Source of the DNA: Cephalotrichum gorgonifer
Lineage: Eukaryota > Ascomycota > Sordariomycetes > Microascales > Microascaceae
NCBI GenBank assembly: GCA_900312665.1
Contig: ONZQ02000005.1
Location: 846,119-910,118, forward strand
Length of the DNA: 64,000 nucleotides
Direction: 5' to 3'
Shown piece by piece: positions 1 through 10,722 of this stretch. How positions within the stretch are numbered: position 1 is the stretch's first letter; each line of letters begins with the position of its first letter. The notes beneath the pieces are model-generated. The model saw only the letters and a list, made by a program, of their open reading frames with translations. It was not told where the DNA came from and ran no database searches. The position numbers and the translations under genes were made by a program.

Positions 1-2189
1 ACTTATGCGCTACTCCCTGAAAATAAGCAGCGTCCTCCTTCCCTTCTACTGAAACTTCGACCAACTTCCTCGCAAGCCAGCACATCTCTGTTCCGTGCTT
101 CGTCATTACGCTGACTACCGGGTCCTCCTTGTCGGCCGTCGCGACAGCGATGTCCCAGAGGCCCTGCCACCGCGATATTGCGCGGAGGGCCTTGGGCGCC
201 AGGGGCGGGAGTGTGCAGGTAAGTCTTGCAGAGCCAATGACGATATGGAAGGCTGAAAAGATTTAGTTACGTGATTTCGCATTTATGGTCGAAAATCGGA
301 TTTGGTGGAAACTAACCATCCATCACGAGGCTCAGATCCGCCATTGTTAGCCTACGGAGTGGGTGAAGGTGCGCGGCTATGTCATCTGTCATCAGGTCCT
401 CCACGCACGAGCGGACAGAGAAAGGACGGTGTAGAATTTCTACACCATTAGCTTGTATGATAGAGTGGAACTCAGCGGCATCCTTCGCTTGCCAGAGAGA
501 ACTGGGGCATGGAAGGTCACCTGTCATCTCATAGATGGTTGTGAGGCACGGCGTGTGGTATATCCCCGCTTGATGCCAGTCGGACTGCACTACAAGTGAC
601 CCAATCCTTGGTAACGTTAGCAGATATACCCAGGAATGAAAGGGCGTAGTAGTGCATATTAGTGAGCCCACCTGATACGACTCTCCAGAGTAATAAAGTA
701 CTCCCATCTTAGAGCTGCTCCCGAGTCAAAGGTGGAGTGTTTTAGCCTCGTGTAGCCAAGCTCACGGACAGCAGAGACCAGCTGTGGTAGCCTCAGCGCT
801 AGGTTCCTCCTCCTCGACGAAACGCTGTTCATGACCCACTGCAGGCCGTGCATAAGCGTCGCAGCCTGCAGTGATGAATCCAGGTCTTTCACCACCTCTG
901 GATTACTGGTAATGCTCGCCATCATAGCCCTGTTCAGCTGGGAGAAGGCATATTCCTCAGCAATGTCGAATAGATCCCGGCAGTCCTGGTCCTTCTTCCG
1001 GCGATACATTGAGCCGCACAAGAACATGGACAAGACGAGAGCTGGCTGTGCGTGCTCGATAGAAAACGTTGCCCGGTGGATGAGGGCATGGTAAAAGTTT
1101 GTGGTCTGGAAATATGTGGAAATATTTCGCCGCAGGTTCTCCGGAGTCAGCACTCCTTGCGCAGAGGCCATATCGAAGTGATATTCCCCACTCCCCGTCT
1201 GTTTATTGGCTCCCAGGAACTGGTGGAGGCTGTCAAGTTCGCTCAGTATCGATGACAGAAGACCAGCAATGCCGTCATCGCTCGGGAAGGAGTTCGGGCC
1301 GGAGCAAGACGGGTCAAACTGGATGCCGTAGTCTATGAATGCATCAGCTAGCGTATCTGAGAATTCGCCAGGCTGAACGTGAGTGAGGCCCGAGGAGAAG
1401 AAGCTGTAGTCCATGTGAACACCATCCGGGATCGGCGAAGCATCTGACGCCGACGTCCCCCCCGCGTCACTTAGCTCTTCGTCGGTGGAGACGGGATCCT
1501 TATTAAAAACCTCGACCATGGAATCCGCTTCCGGGTCGGTAAGACCAAGGAGGTAGTCGACGGATGCTGGGCTGGCTCTTTCCGCTAGATCCGACGAAGT
1601 GGGTATGCGGTCTTCTCCGTCTGATGTTCTGCTATACGTGCAGTGTACCTGACGTGCGGTGCACCGGAAGCAGGGCGCTTCGTTATCGCATTGGACCTTG
1701 CTCTTAAAACAGCCGTCGCAGGCCCGTGGACGTTGGCCGCGCCGGGCTGGTGGTGGGTCATTGGGGCAGGTTCGCTGAGGGCAGTTGGCGAGATGCCTGC
1801 GACAGACGTCCCTAAAGGGGCGTATGAGTCCGGGTTCGAATAGAATCAAGTGATGGGTGTAAAGTGACAAGGTCGATTATGTGAGTAGCATGGAGAAAGG
1901 AGAGCCGGGAAGGCAGAAGTAGGATGGGGAGGAAGTACCTTCGAGCAAAACCTTTAGAACAGTAAGGGCATTTGTACTGTTCCGACAATGTGTCTCCACC
2001 TGCATGTTAGCTGGGGAACACGTCTCTGAAAAGACACATTATTCGTCCTTAGGGAAACATGGGTCTTCGTAAATGGGAGGACGAACGAGTGACTTCGTGT
2101 CGCCTTAGGTGGCTATCCCTCTTGTACTTCCTGCCGCAGATGGAACATTGCCTGATGGTGCTAGGAGTTGGCTCTAACAAGGTGGACAT
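1..2189 (-). CDS. C2H2-C2H2-Zn2Cys6 transcription factor (3' end beyond window)
   Basis: Predicted nuclear DNA-binding regulator. Exons on the minus strand by my model: 2189-2087, 1993-1939, 1811-672, 606-317, 252-1 (open at the edge); all junction phases agree. The start ATG (2189-2187) opens a first C2H2 finger (CSIC...HLRRHEVTH) whose last His appears only after splicing 2086-1994. A second finger (CPYC...CRRHLANC) is completed by splicing 1938-1812. A Zn2Cys6 binuclear cluster follows directly (CDGCFKSKVQCDNEAPCFRC), then an acidic linker and a long region that fits the Fungal_trans (PF04082) middle homology domain, including EMTGDLPCP. Two C2H2 fingers in front of a C6 cluster is a known fungal regulator class. 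The target is unknown; no pathway gene beside it identifies one. Exon structure is inferred but internally consistent. Confidence 0.85.
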
Positions 2190-2805
2190 GCTCAGTGGAG
2201 CCCAGTAAATTCTAACGGAGGCGCTATAATACCCTAGGGCCTGGTACGAACTGTTAGGGATCTTCTCAGCACATTAATGCAAGCAGTGATACCTACTTTT
2301 GTCAAATTGTTGTCTGTAGGGTTAGAAACATGAAGAGAAGTCGGGTGGGCCTTCTCCGATGCGTGGGTTTTCTCCGGTGATGGGATAAATATTGGGCCAA
2401 TAGTAGTACACGTGCCCCGCATAACACCTCCAATCAATGTATTGGGGAATGAACGATCCGGAATACTCCGGTGGGTTCAACGTGGGTATTCTCCGAAGGA
2501 TGGCATATAATACGGAGAGATACTTCCCGGAGGTAGCGGGACAGGACGTATTTGTTCTTCTCAGGATGGTCGGCAAACTTCCTAAATCTCGACTTCTATA
2601 TGTCCTCAGTCCGCCAGATCATGACCTTAGTATAGTTTGACCTTCCCATCCGCTATCCTTCCAGTTCCTATCTTGAAGAGAACATACATTACACACACCT
2701 AGAACGGACATTACATACTCGAACATCGTACATTGGATCCGACCAACCTATCGGAGGAAGAGGTTTCAACAGACGCGACCTTGATACAGTCGCTAGGAGC
2801 CAAGC
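2190..2805. other. Intergenic region
   Basis: This 616-base stretch separates the divergent regulator and complex I subunit genes, so it must hold both promoters. Short open frames occur on both strands, but none shows a recognisable motif or splice-supported continuation. I see no repeat or RNA gene. Confidence 0.5.
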
Positions 2806-3695
2806 ATGCCTCTCCAGATGCCTATGTCGGGTAAGCCGAACTACCACTGGAAATACGAGGCCGCATGAAGTATTTACATGAGCAGCCCGTCTAGCGAGAC
2901 ATGCGTGTCTCTGCCGCCCACACGTTCCCATCGCGCCTGTAGGTCACCTACACGCGTCGATATATCGGACGATTGCGTCGCAAGGCGGAAGCCGAAGAGC
3001 TGAGCCAGGGTCAAGACAAAATATTACGAAACCAAACCACCTTAGTCGACTTCCCCGTGATATGGCGCTAGCCTCCGATGCAAAGCCCTCGAATGTGGTG
3101 GAATATGCCATGTATGTTTCTGCACGACGGTTATCACATCCGACGCATTCTAGGAGTTACTGTCTCTCTCTCTATTTTCAAATTGGAGGTAGCTGTATTC
3201 ATGGGGACATCAACAGGCTAACCAATCGTGGCTAAAATTCCCAGGACGACGCTCGACGGCCTAACCAACTGGGCTACTCAGAGCTCCCTCTGGCCCCTGA
3301 CATTCGGCCTCGCCTGCTGCGGTGTCGAAATGATGCATACCTCCATGTCCCGATACGACCAGGACCGCCTAGGCATCATCTTCCGCGCCTCGCCCCGGCA
3401 AGCGGACGTCATGATCGTGGCAGGGACGGTGACCAACAAGATGGCACCAGCTGTGCGACAGTGCTACGACCAGATGCCAGACCCGAAGTGGGTTATTAGT
3501 ATGGGCAGCTGTGCCAATGGGGGCGGTTATTATCATTACAGCTACTCAGTGGTGCGGGGCGTGGACAGGATCATCCCAGTGGACGTCTACGTACCAGGGT
3601 GCCCGCCGACCGCAGAGGCGCTTCTCTATGGGATCTTTATGCTGCAGCGGAAAATGCGTCAGACGAGGAAGAGCCGTATGTGGTATCGCAAGTGA
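2806..3695 (+). CDS. NDUFS7: Mitochondrial complex I PSST subunit (NADH:ubiquinone oxidoreductase, NDUFS7/NuoB type)
   Basis: Carries the last Fe-S cluster (N2) that passes electrons to ubiquinone in respiratory complex I. Exons: 2806-2830, 2886-3111, 3245-3695, totalling 702 nt and 233 residues. Exon 1 ends at a GTAAGC donor; exon 2 encodes an Arg-rich, acid-poor stretch that looks like a mitochondrial presequence; intron 2 starts GTATGT and splits the ATG codon of EYAM/TTLD. The mature part keeps all four N2 ligands: the CC pair in FGLACCGVEMMH, Cys in ISMGSCANGGG, and Cys in VPGCPP. The quinone-pocket loop VMIVAGTVTNKMAP and the C-terminal RMWYRK are also intact. Differences from what I recall of fungal orthologs include RGVDR where RGCDR is usual and HTSMSRYDQ where HLSTPRYDQ is usual. 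Whether this is the housekeeping copy or a paralog cannot be told here. A GTG-started reading at 3228 ignores the introns and is wrong. Confidence 0.88.
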
Positions 3696-5099
3696 GCCCT
3701 ATTGGGCTAGCTTTAGACGCGAATGTAATATTAGTAGCATGAATGAACTCTACTTAGATTTCCACAGGTGAGGACCCTTTGGTCCTATAGGCCAGAAAAG
3801 AGAGGTCCAAAAAGGATGGATCGTTACGAATAGAGGGGAGGATGTACAAGGAATGATTTCGAACGGAATGGATCGGAGGTGAGCTCAAGAGTTTACAAAG
3901 AGCCGGGTAGAGAGGGAGGTGATAGGATGGAGGGGGTTGGACAATACGAATGGAGTAGCATGACAGTCGAATGCATTACCATTTCAAATAGATTCCCCCA
4001 AACCTTCGTTCTAGATAAGCCCATACAATATGAAAATTTGCTGGGCATGATCTGCTAGAACACGACCAGCCTCATGATCAAAGGTCTGGCGTGGATGAAA
4101 TTTGAGTTGGAGGATCGTCCATGCTACGTGCAGCTGCCGTGCTGCCCTTGCAGTGGAGCTGATTCCACATGCCTCCTGCAAAACTTACGAACACTGTGGA
4201 ATCATTACTGGTCTTTCTGCTAAATGACGTGCCTTATTGTACACCTCCTCTCACTCAGCATCTACTAGTCCAAACTCGGCCGGAGATAAGCGGTCCAGCT
4301 ACATGTAATATCTGGGTCTAACTACATTTGCGGTCAGGATTAGATACTTGTTCTGGCAGGCTTATGTCCACGTTCGGCTTGTACGGACACTTCTATCTCC
4401 GCGTCTGACATTGAGGGAAAAACAAGAGCGGAGTGCATGCACAGCCCGCGCTGCCGCTGCCGTCATCATCCCTCTTGAGAGATAAAGTCTGTGTCCGGCG
4501 CCTTCAGCTCCGTTGTTCCGACTGATCGGGGAAAGCCAGCTCCGGCTCCGGCCCTGAGGACCAACCAGGGGGGCGCATTTTCAGGGTCCAGTTAAAATAC
4601 GACTAAGATCGGGCTTGTCTGACCGATTAACACATCGCGATTGGTAGGTCCCAAGTAATCTCAATCTGACCTAATACTTGGCTGCGATCCCATGGACGAC
4701 CAACAAACATACCTGTACGAAGCGCAAGACTACAGTCAAGGATGGGCCGTACAAGGGGTTCATGCATCGCTGCGATGAGGTACTTTCAGCGATCCTTGTC
4801 GTCATTTGGCAAAGTACTATTTAAATAATACGTCTCTCTCACCCGCACCCCTGCGAGGGGCGTGAATTTTAACATGTAACAAGACACACAATCATTCACG
4901 AAAGTCGCTCGGAAGGGCCACGTCGACTTCGTGCCTCGTTTTCGCACCAAGCTGTTTGCACTCACCTCGCTTGTATATCTGTCCCGTTTTATCCTTTTCT
5001 ATTCGACTAATATCTCGTCCCTCCGTCCCATCCCCAGCCCTCTTTTCAACCCATCTACTGGATACTGAGCACACACGCCCTTGTAGACAATCCGATCAA
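3696..5099. other. Intergenic region
   Basis: About 1.4 kb between two plus-strand genes. It should include the terminator of the complex I gene and the promoter of the hemerythrin-like gene; a CT-rich stretch precedes the next ATG (about 4960-5095). I found no gene, RNA or repeat. Confidence 0.5.
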
Positions 5100-6069
5100 A
5101 TGGCTCCAGTATACGCCGACAAGCCCTTCGCGCTCGTCAGTTCGCCTAATTTCCTCAAGGGTAAAGATGAGAAGGTTCAGTCCAGTACCACCAATGCCCT
5201 GTTACCGAAGGAGCGAGCCTCAATTCGACTTGCCATCACGGGGGTCAGCCGAGACTAATGGACGAGTTTCCTAGCATGACATCTTCGACGAGTGCGCCTC
5301 GAACATGGCCGCCGTCCACAACACTGTTATCCGCGGCTTGAACGCGATCTACCTGCAAGCCCCTCACATCAAACCGGCGGATGTAAAGTCCTTCTCGACC
5401 TTCATCTCCCACTGGTACCTCGTGATCCACCACCACCATAACGGCGAAGAAACATATGCGTTCCCGCGCATCGAGGAGATGGCGGGCGAGAAAGGGATTA
5501 TGGACGTCAACGTGGCGCAACACCACGCCTTCTTGGACGGCCTGGAGGAATTCGGAAAGTACGCGGCCGATTGTGCGGCGGGAAAGGAGGAGTACGACGG
5601 TGGGAAGATCGTCCGGATGATTGATGGGTTCGGCGCGGCCTTGGCGGAGCACCTCGCGGACGAGATTCCTAGCCTGGAGAACCTGCGGCGGTTCGGAAAC
5701 AAGATGTCTAGTCTGAAGGATGTTCTTCAGCAGGATGCTGACAACAACAGGGTGAGCTTAAACTCAGAGTCCCCTCTCCCACGCCTTTTCTTTGTGCATG
5801 TTGGTAGATTTTCATGAGTTGCTAACATTCCGTCGGCTGGTTAAACAAAGGCCAAGACGAGCATACATACAGGAGTGGTTGTCTTCTTCACGATGCATGA
5901 CCCCCAGTATGAGGACGGCCTGTGGGCGAACTGGCCGCCGATGCCGGCTATCGTAACGTTTATCTGCAAGTCCATCATACTACCGTGGAATGCCGACGTG
6001 GCCAAGTTCGGACCATGCGGTAAGAATGGGGGCTTGAGGCCGTTGTACGCGACGGCGGGCGGTGATTAA
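5100..6069 (+). CDS. Hemerythrin-like (HHE cation-binding) domain protein
   Basis: A probable cytosolic four-helix-bundle protein of the hemerythrin HHE family, which typically binds a di-iron site; its fungal role is not settled. Proposed exons 5100-5174, 5275-5751 and 5851-6069 total 771 nt (256 residues). Metal-ligand patterns are visible: an early His (MAAVHNTVIRGLN), HHHHNGEE in the second helix, VAQHHAFLDGLE in the third and AEHLADEIP in the fourth. The third exon has the family's C-terminal tail (HDPQYEDGLWANWPP, WNADVAKFGPC). There is no signal peptide. Intron 2 (GTGAGC to AAAG) is clear. The first donor (GTTCAG at 5175) is the best in-phase choice but weak, so about 20 residues near the N-terminus are uncertain. 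Confidence 0.85.
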
Positions 6070-6981
6070 TGCTAGGTAGAAGGGGCGGGCCGCACAGCAA
6101 GCGTCTGCCCCCAGCGGATCATCGGTATGTGGGTTCGGAATGAAGATCGGCGGCGTTTTTTCTCAGATACCTTTACAACAATATGTCGTTATTCTTGTAG
6201 CATCAGGCCAGATTACTTGAGTGTCTCGAGTACAAGGGGAAAAGGGAGAAGAAGGACCCTGGTGTGTGTGACCGTCATCGAATGCTGCACTCCCGGATTG
6301 CCCCGAGCCGCCTTCCCCTAACCGGACTCAGCAAGCATAAGCCATTATATCTTGTGAAACCTATCTCTAGTCCTCTTGTTGAAGGAACACTCAAGCCACC
6401 TCAGCGAGGCGCGAGAATCTTAGGACCTTGTCGGAATCAATTTCCCGAAACAGTGCCAGCTGCCTTGATGTGAGGTGAGAGGTAAGAAGCGAAGGATCTG
6501 TGTCAAGTCATCTCAGCTGACCGTGACCAGATTGAAGGACACGAGGTGTCGGAAATCGAACAAAATAACGAAGTCTGACGGACGAGGAACTGGGATGAGT
6601 TGAAACCACGGTACCGGTTCAACTGGGCAGGCTACAGACCAACAGGTCATCGGGGACAAGACTCAGGGGTCTTTTCCTTTCTCCTCCTCATCATCGGGCT
6701 CGCAGCGCAATTCGATGACACAGGCAGTTTAAAGGAAAGACCGTGAGGGAGCATAGGAACAACGAGTGAACCACAATGAGCAATAGCTAAAAGCAACGCA
6801 CAATACATGTTCGAATCTATGGCTCGCAATAGGGTTTGCTTGCCCTCAAGCCTGCCTCAGTTTAAATGCTCCCTCTACATGAGCCTAGCGCCCGCCCCCC
6901 ATGACCGGGAGAAACGTCCGGCGCGCCCATTGAGCCCGAGGGCGTGCTTAATAGATCCTCCACTCGTTTGCGATGCATCTG
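6070..6981. other. Intergenic region
   Basis: 912 bases between convergent genes. Short open frames on both strands have no recognisable motif; I see no RNA gene or repeat. Confidence 0.5.
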
Positions 6982-8192
6982 CTAGGACCAGAGCCAACCT
7001 AGGCGTCCGGCGGACTGGGTAGGCGCGATCTTGACAGCATGTCAACAATGTGGATATCGCGATGGAAGAACGAACACTTACCTCGGCGTTGGGGCTATCG
7101 GCACCATTCTCCTGAAGTTTTGTCTGGGCATTGGCCTCGCTCTCCTGTACAAGACGACGAAACAATGACAGTTCCTTTGTCTGGGCGTCAATTGCTTCTG
7201 TATGGGCCTTAGTCGCCTTCGTGTTGGCCTTGATCGCCTCCGTGTTGGCCTCGCGCGCTTGATTGAGGTGTCGGAGCAACGACAGCACGTCCTCAGTGCA
7301 GAAGTCTGGGGCTGAACTCCCGGCGATATGGTCGCTTGCGGCCTCGTTCTTCGCGGGGGATTTCTTTATCCCAGAGGACGATTTCTTCGCGGGGTGCTTC
7401 CTCGTCCCGGAGGATGGTTTCGCAGCGGACAGTTGCTTCATAGCCGAGGGCTTCGTCAAAGAGGAGGGCTTCTTCAAAGCGGAGGACCTCTTCTCGTACT
7501 TCTCGATTCGCCCATGTTCGATTCGCCCATGTTCGATTCGCGCTTGCAAAGCTTCACGTCGGATTTGAATGTACTCCTCCGACTAGAACGAGGTTGGCTG
7601 TGAACAGAGCCTGCTTACAAGTAGTAAAGCCGGCCTCAGCAGAACCTCCTATCCCAGTTGGACGACGCTTACCTCGCCCTGGCCTTTGTCGGGGGCGCTA
7701 CCGAGCTCCTCCGAACGCTGGAGGGCGACGGCGATAAAGGCAAGGATTTTATCAGACGCGCCACCGGGGAACTACCTGAATATTAGCATTTATCATCAGC
7801 AAACGGGTACGCAGTCAACTTGCTTGGGTGCAGAGGTGCTCTGAGTCAGCGCACTCATAACATGTCTCGCTGCCTGGGCATATGTTAGCCGCCATTTGAA
7901 ATCATCGGATGTAGTTCGTTTTTTTTTTTTTTTTAGGGGGGGGGGGGGGGAGGTGAGAGACGCACGCTTTTGCTGGTAGCATCGGGCATGCGCATCTTCG
8001 GAAAGTCTGGCAATGCACGGCGAGCACTACTCGTCTACGTATCGGACTCTTCCGGCGGCGCAGAGGCGCTTCCTGTCAGGCTGGGTCTCGTTAGGAGCTA
8101 GTACTGGGTACCGAAGGGAGCGAAGAACTTGCCGCTGTAGAGGGATCGATCGCGTCGTCCTTGGCAGGACGTTTCTTGGTATTGGACGACAT
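6982..8192 (-). CDS. Hypothetical Lys/Ser-rich coiled-coil protein
   Basis: Family not recognised. Six exons give 278 residues: 8192-8112, 8034-7966, 7873-7820, 7771-7673, 7582-7082 and 7014-6982. Every junction is phase 0 and each exon is a multiple of three. The N-terminus is Lys/Ser-rich (MSSNTKKRPAKDD). The middle exon carries a 14-base tandem repeat giving RIEHGRIEHGRIEKYEKR, then Lys/Ser/Pro motifs of the kind KKPSSLTKPS and KKSSSGIKKSPAK. It ends in a charged, Ala-rich heptad-like run (REANTEAIKANTKATKAHTEA) that should form a coiled coil. The composition suggests a nucleic-acid-binding or chromatin-associated protein, but that is a guess. The last exon (11 codons) rests only on a CCCAG acceptor. 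Intron 2 contains the T16-A-G15 homopolymer tract. Confidence 0.6.
7919..7950. repeat. T16-A-G15 homopolymer tract
   Basis: Sixteen T, one A, then fifteen G on the plus strand, lying inside intron 2 of the coiled-coil gene. On the coding strand the tract reads C15-T-A16. Such runs change length easily and are prone to sequencing error. Confidence 0.95.
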
Positions 8193-8507
8193 GGCTCTGA
8201 AGTACGACCGTTAGTACTAGTGGCGAGTGAATGGTGGGGGAGAATATACCGTTTGGTTGGCGGCACTGGGCGGATATCTAGGATCGTGAAGAAGAGTAGC
8301 CTGGCATTCCTTGGGGAAGCACGTATTAGTTTCTGATGGAATGAAGATAACACCGAATTCCTTAACCCGAAGGGGATAGATGTCACGAGGAAGGAAGGAA
8401 GGAGTATGAGAGGTAAGTGGGGGCTGGTATTTTTTTTCCTGGTCTTTCTTTTCTTTTCTTCTGTAATATGTCGAAAAGCATGCCGTACAAGAGTAACTAA
8501 CTTCAAT

Positions 8508-8529
8508 AGGCAGGCAGGCAGGCAGGCAG
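8508..8529. repeat. AGGC tetranucleotide microsatellite
   Basis: About five and a half uninterrupted copies of AGGC in intergenic DNA; probably length-variable between strains. Confidence 0.95.
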
Positions 8530-8887
8530 ACTCGTATTCAGAACAATTGGATCCTAGCTTGATCAAGGCTAGTGCACATGCAGGTGGTTCGCGCCTGCCG
8601 TTCCAAAGATGATCACAACTGCCAGAAACCTCTGGCCCTGAACATATATGTATAATAGAGACAACCGAACAAGCAAGGGCCTTGCCCTCGCGCGGGCCTT
8701 CTCACGATGGGCCACTGCCCTGGTTAGGGTGTCATACAAAAGTTGGGCCCAATGCATGTGACGAAAAACCAGCGAATCGGCATTCTTGGCAGCTGCAGGG
8801 GTGACGACTCCGGGGAGGATGACTCGTATTACTCCGCATGCCAGTAATACCACCCCTGCATACTTGTACCACCACCCTACCCGCTTG

Positions 8888-8893
8888 TATAAG
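8888..8893 (+). promoter_or_regulatory. TATA-like element of the GPI-protein gene
   Basis: TATAAG about 107 bases upstream of the ATG at 8995, followed by a C/T-rich leader; position and sequence fit a fungal core promoter. Confidence 0.4.
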
Positions 8894-8994
8894 AAGTTGG
8901 CTGTATCCACACTCGTCTTCCCCACGCTTGTTCCATCCAACTCTTACTCATCGCCAGGTTCCTCCCCCCTCCCATACCTTCACGCACACCAATC

Positions 8995-9666
8995 ATGAAG
9001 ACAACGATCGTCTCTCTCGTCTATGCCGTCATCGCGGTGTCAGGTTCCACCCTGACGCTATCAGATCCCGTCGTCTTCCCGACAGAATCGCCCACAGGCA
9101 GCCCGGATCCTTCGAAATGCGCAACCCACAACTACGGGTCGCTGATGAACGCTCCCATGCCGACTGGAAACCTCGAAAGCGCCCTTTACGGGTATGCCGG
9201 ACAATTGTTCGAGGCTTGTGCAGATTCAGGCACGCCCTTGACCAAGTGCATCTGGCCGTACCCTGAGATGTGCGGCATTACCACCGCCTCCCCGGAGGTT
9301 CAATCTCAATTCATCTCATATGCCAGCGTGGGTTCGTCGTGGTGGGCAGCACACACCTCTGTCATCTATTCTGTCGCCAAGGAGTGCCCGCACACTTGGT
9401 ACGACCTCTTCGCTTTCGACGGGCACAGAAACGCGGGGATCCTGGACACGCCTCTTAGGATAGCTAAGTGCCTTGAGGAATTCCCCATCACTACCGGCGA
9501 TCATGCGATAACAGACCCAACCGCGACTTCCGGCCCTGACGCGGCGGACGGTCCCGAGGAGACGGGGGCGGCGGCGGACGATAACGCAGCTGGGGGGGCG
9601 GTGGCGGTTCGGATGTCGGCGGTCGCTGCGATCGGACTGGGTGCGGCTATCATGAACGCGATATGA
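8995..9666 (+). CDS. Secreted GPI-anchored cysteine-containing protein (DUF7735-like)
   Basis: Predicted cell-surface protein of unknown function, 223 residues, single exon. Residues 1-18 (MKTTIVSLVYAVIAVSGS) form a signal peptide. The body has six Cys (CATHNYG, FEACADSG, TKCIWPY, EMCGITT, KECPHTW, AKCLEEF), which probably pair as disulfides. After about residue 170 comes an Asp/Ala/Gly-rich spacer and then a hydrophobic tail (SAVAAIGLGAAIMNAI) ending at the stop, typical of a GPI-attachment signal. The layout resembles the fungal DUF7735 family; that family name comes from memory of the pattern. The ATG is preceded by a C/T-rich leader and a TATA-like box at 8888. Confidence 0.8.
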   Translation: MKTTIVSLVYAVIAVSGSTLTLSDPVVFPTESPTGSPDPSKCATHNYGSLMNAPMPTGNLESALYGYAGQLFEACADSGTPLTKCIWPYPEMCGITTASPEVQSQFISYASVGSSWWAAHTSVIYSVAKECPHTWYDLFAFDGHRNAGILDTPLRIAKCLEEFPITTGDHAITDPTATSGPDAADGPEETGAAADDNAAGGAVAVRMSAVAAIGLGAAIMNAI

Positions 9667-10722
9667 CAGTCCAGTCCTCCCCAGGAACTGATTAAACGAG
9701 TGGAGCGTAATGTTATTTACATGCTAATTTGTACACGACGGAATTTGATATCATGATAACACGGCTGGCGACCAGGCGTTCGTTTCTTTTCTCGCTTATC
9801 TTACAGGAAGCGATTTTTCGTGTGGTGGACCCCCGGAAATTATCGCAGGATTCCCCAAGTCTTAATAATCCAGGGCCTAAATGGGGTGCCAATATTGGCT
9901 TGGCGGGTAGTATCCAATCTGCTGGCTCGACTTGTGCTCGTACGAAAGTTCCTGACTCGAAAGGACGCTGGAAACTAACTGGAAACACATTGAAGGATTG
10001 TGTGGTTTATCTAGAAGATACCCCTAGGCCACGCATGTATCGACGTCGTATCAGCCGACAGTTGAAGAAGAACTAGCCTGCTCAGCTGTGCAATCTATTC
10101 AGCCCTATGAAGCATGCAGTAGTGCCCACCCCACCTTTTTGGCCATTCACTGGGTATCGCACCCATGTTATGACAGCGTAGGGGAATATACTGGATCTAC
10201 TGGACTAGTTGCCTCCTAACATGAACATCTAGTTACTAATATACCAGCGTCAAAAGAGAAACCGACTCCCTCAGCAGCTACAGTTCCTAACAACGGAAAA
10301 TCCGCACCACTCTTTGTTTGCCGGAGCAGAGATACCCACTACCTCTTGAGCCTTGTCAATTTGGGCGAGTCACTTCATTACTCTCAAGTTTTATCTATGT
10401 TTCTTCGACACTAAAAAAAACAGCTTCCTGGCCCCAGCGCAAATCGGTTCCAACCGCTGGTCCCAAATTGGAGTTCGATAGAGATCGTGACAGAGCCTCT
10501 ACAACTCCAGTTTGATTCTGTCCACTCATATTTTATCTCTCGAAGACAAACAATAACACAAGGCCCACACGAACCCGATCTCGTCAACCTAGCCTCGTCG
10601 CCGGCTCCACCGGACAAGGATTCCCAGTTTGGTGAGATTAGGTAGCATGACTTCCAAAGCTAAACTTCAAGTTTTAGGTAGACCCGTAAGGTATTTGCGG
10701 GCGCTATGACGTATTGTCTGGA
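9667..10722. other. Intergenic region
   Basis: About 1.06 kb between the ends of two convergent genes. An open frame of 115 codons at 9729-10076 has no recognisable motif and an overlapping frame on the other strand; I do not call it a gene. Confidence 0.5.

Larger units (their letters stand above)
8193..8994. other. Intergenic region with simple repeats
   Basis: 802 bases between divergent genes, containing both promoters. It holds GGAA repeats near 8391-8403 and the AGGC microsatellite at 8508-8529. A TATA-like element lies close to the right-hand gene. An open frame at 8569-8940 on the minus strand has no family features I recognise. Confidence 0.5.

Noticed and set aside
3228..3695. A 155-residue bacterial-style NuoB starting at GTG.
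   Set aside because: The GTG lies inside an intron; two upstream exons supply a mitochondrial presequence in frame, so this is a normal nuclear eukaryotic gene, not a recent bacterial transfer.
7772..7819. A GC-AG intron in the coiled-coil gene (donor GCAAGT).
   Set aside because: It would bring an in-frame TAG. The nearby GTTGAC donor with the GGTAG acceptor keeps phase 0 and gives a continuous protein.
9729..10076. A 115-codon open frame after the GPI-protein gene.
   Set aside because: Composition and lack of motifs give no support, and another frame covers the opposite strand.
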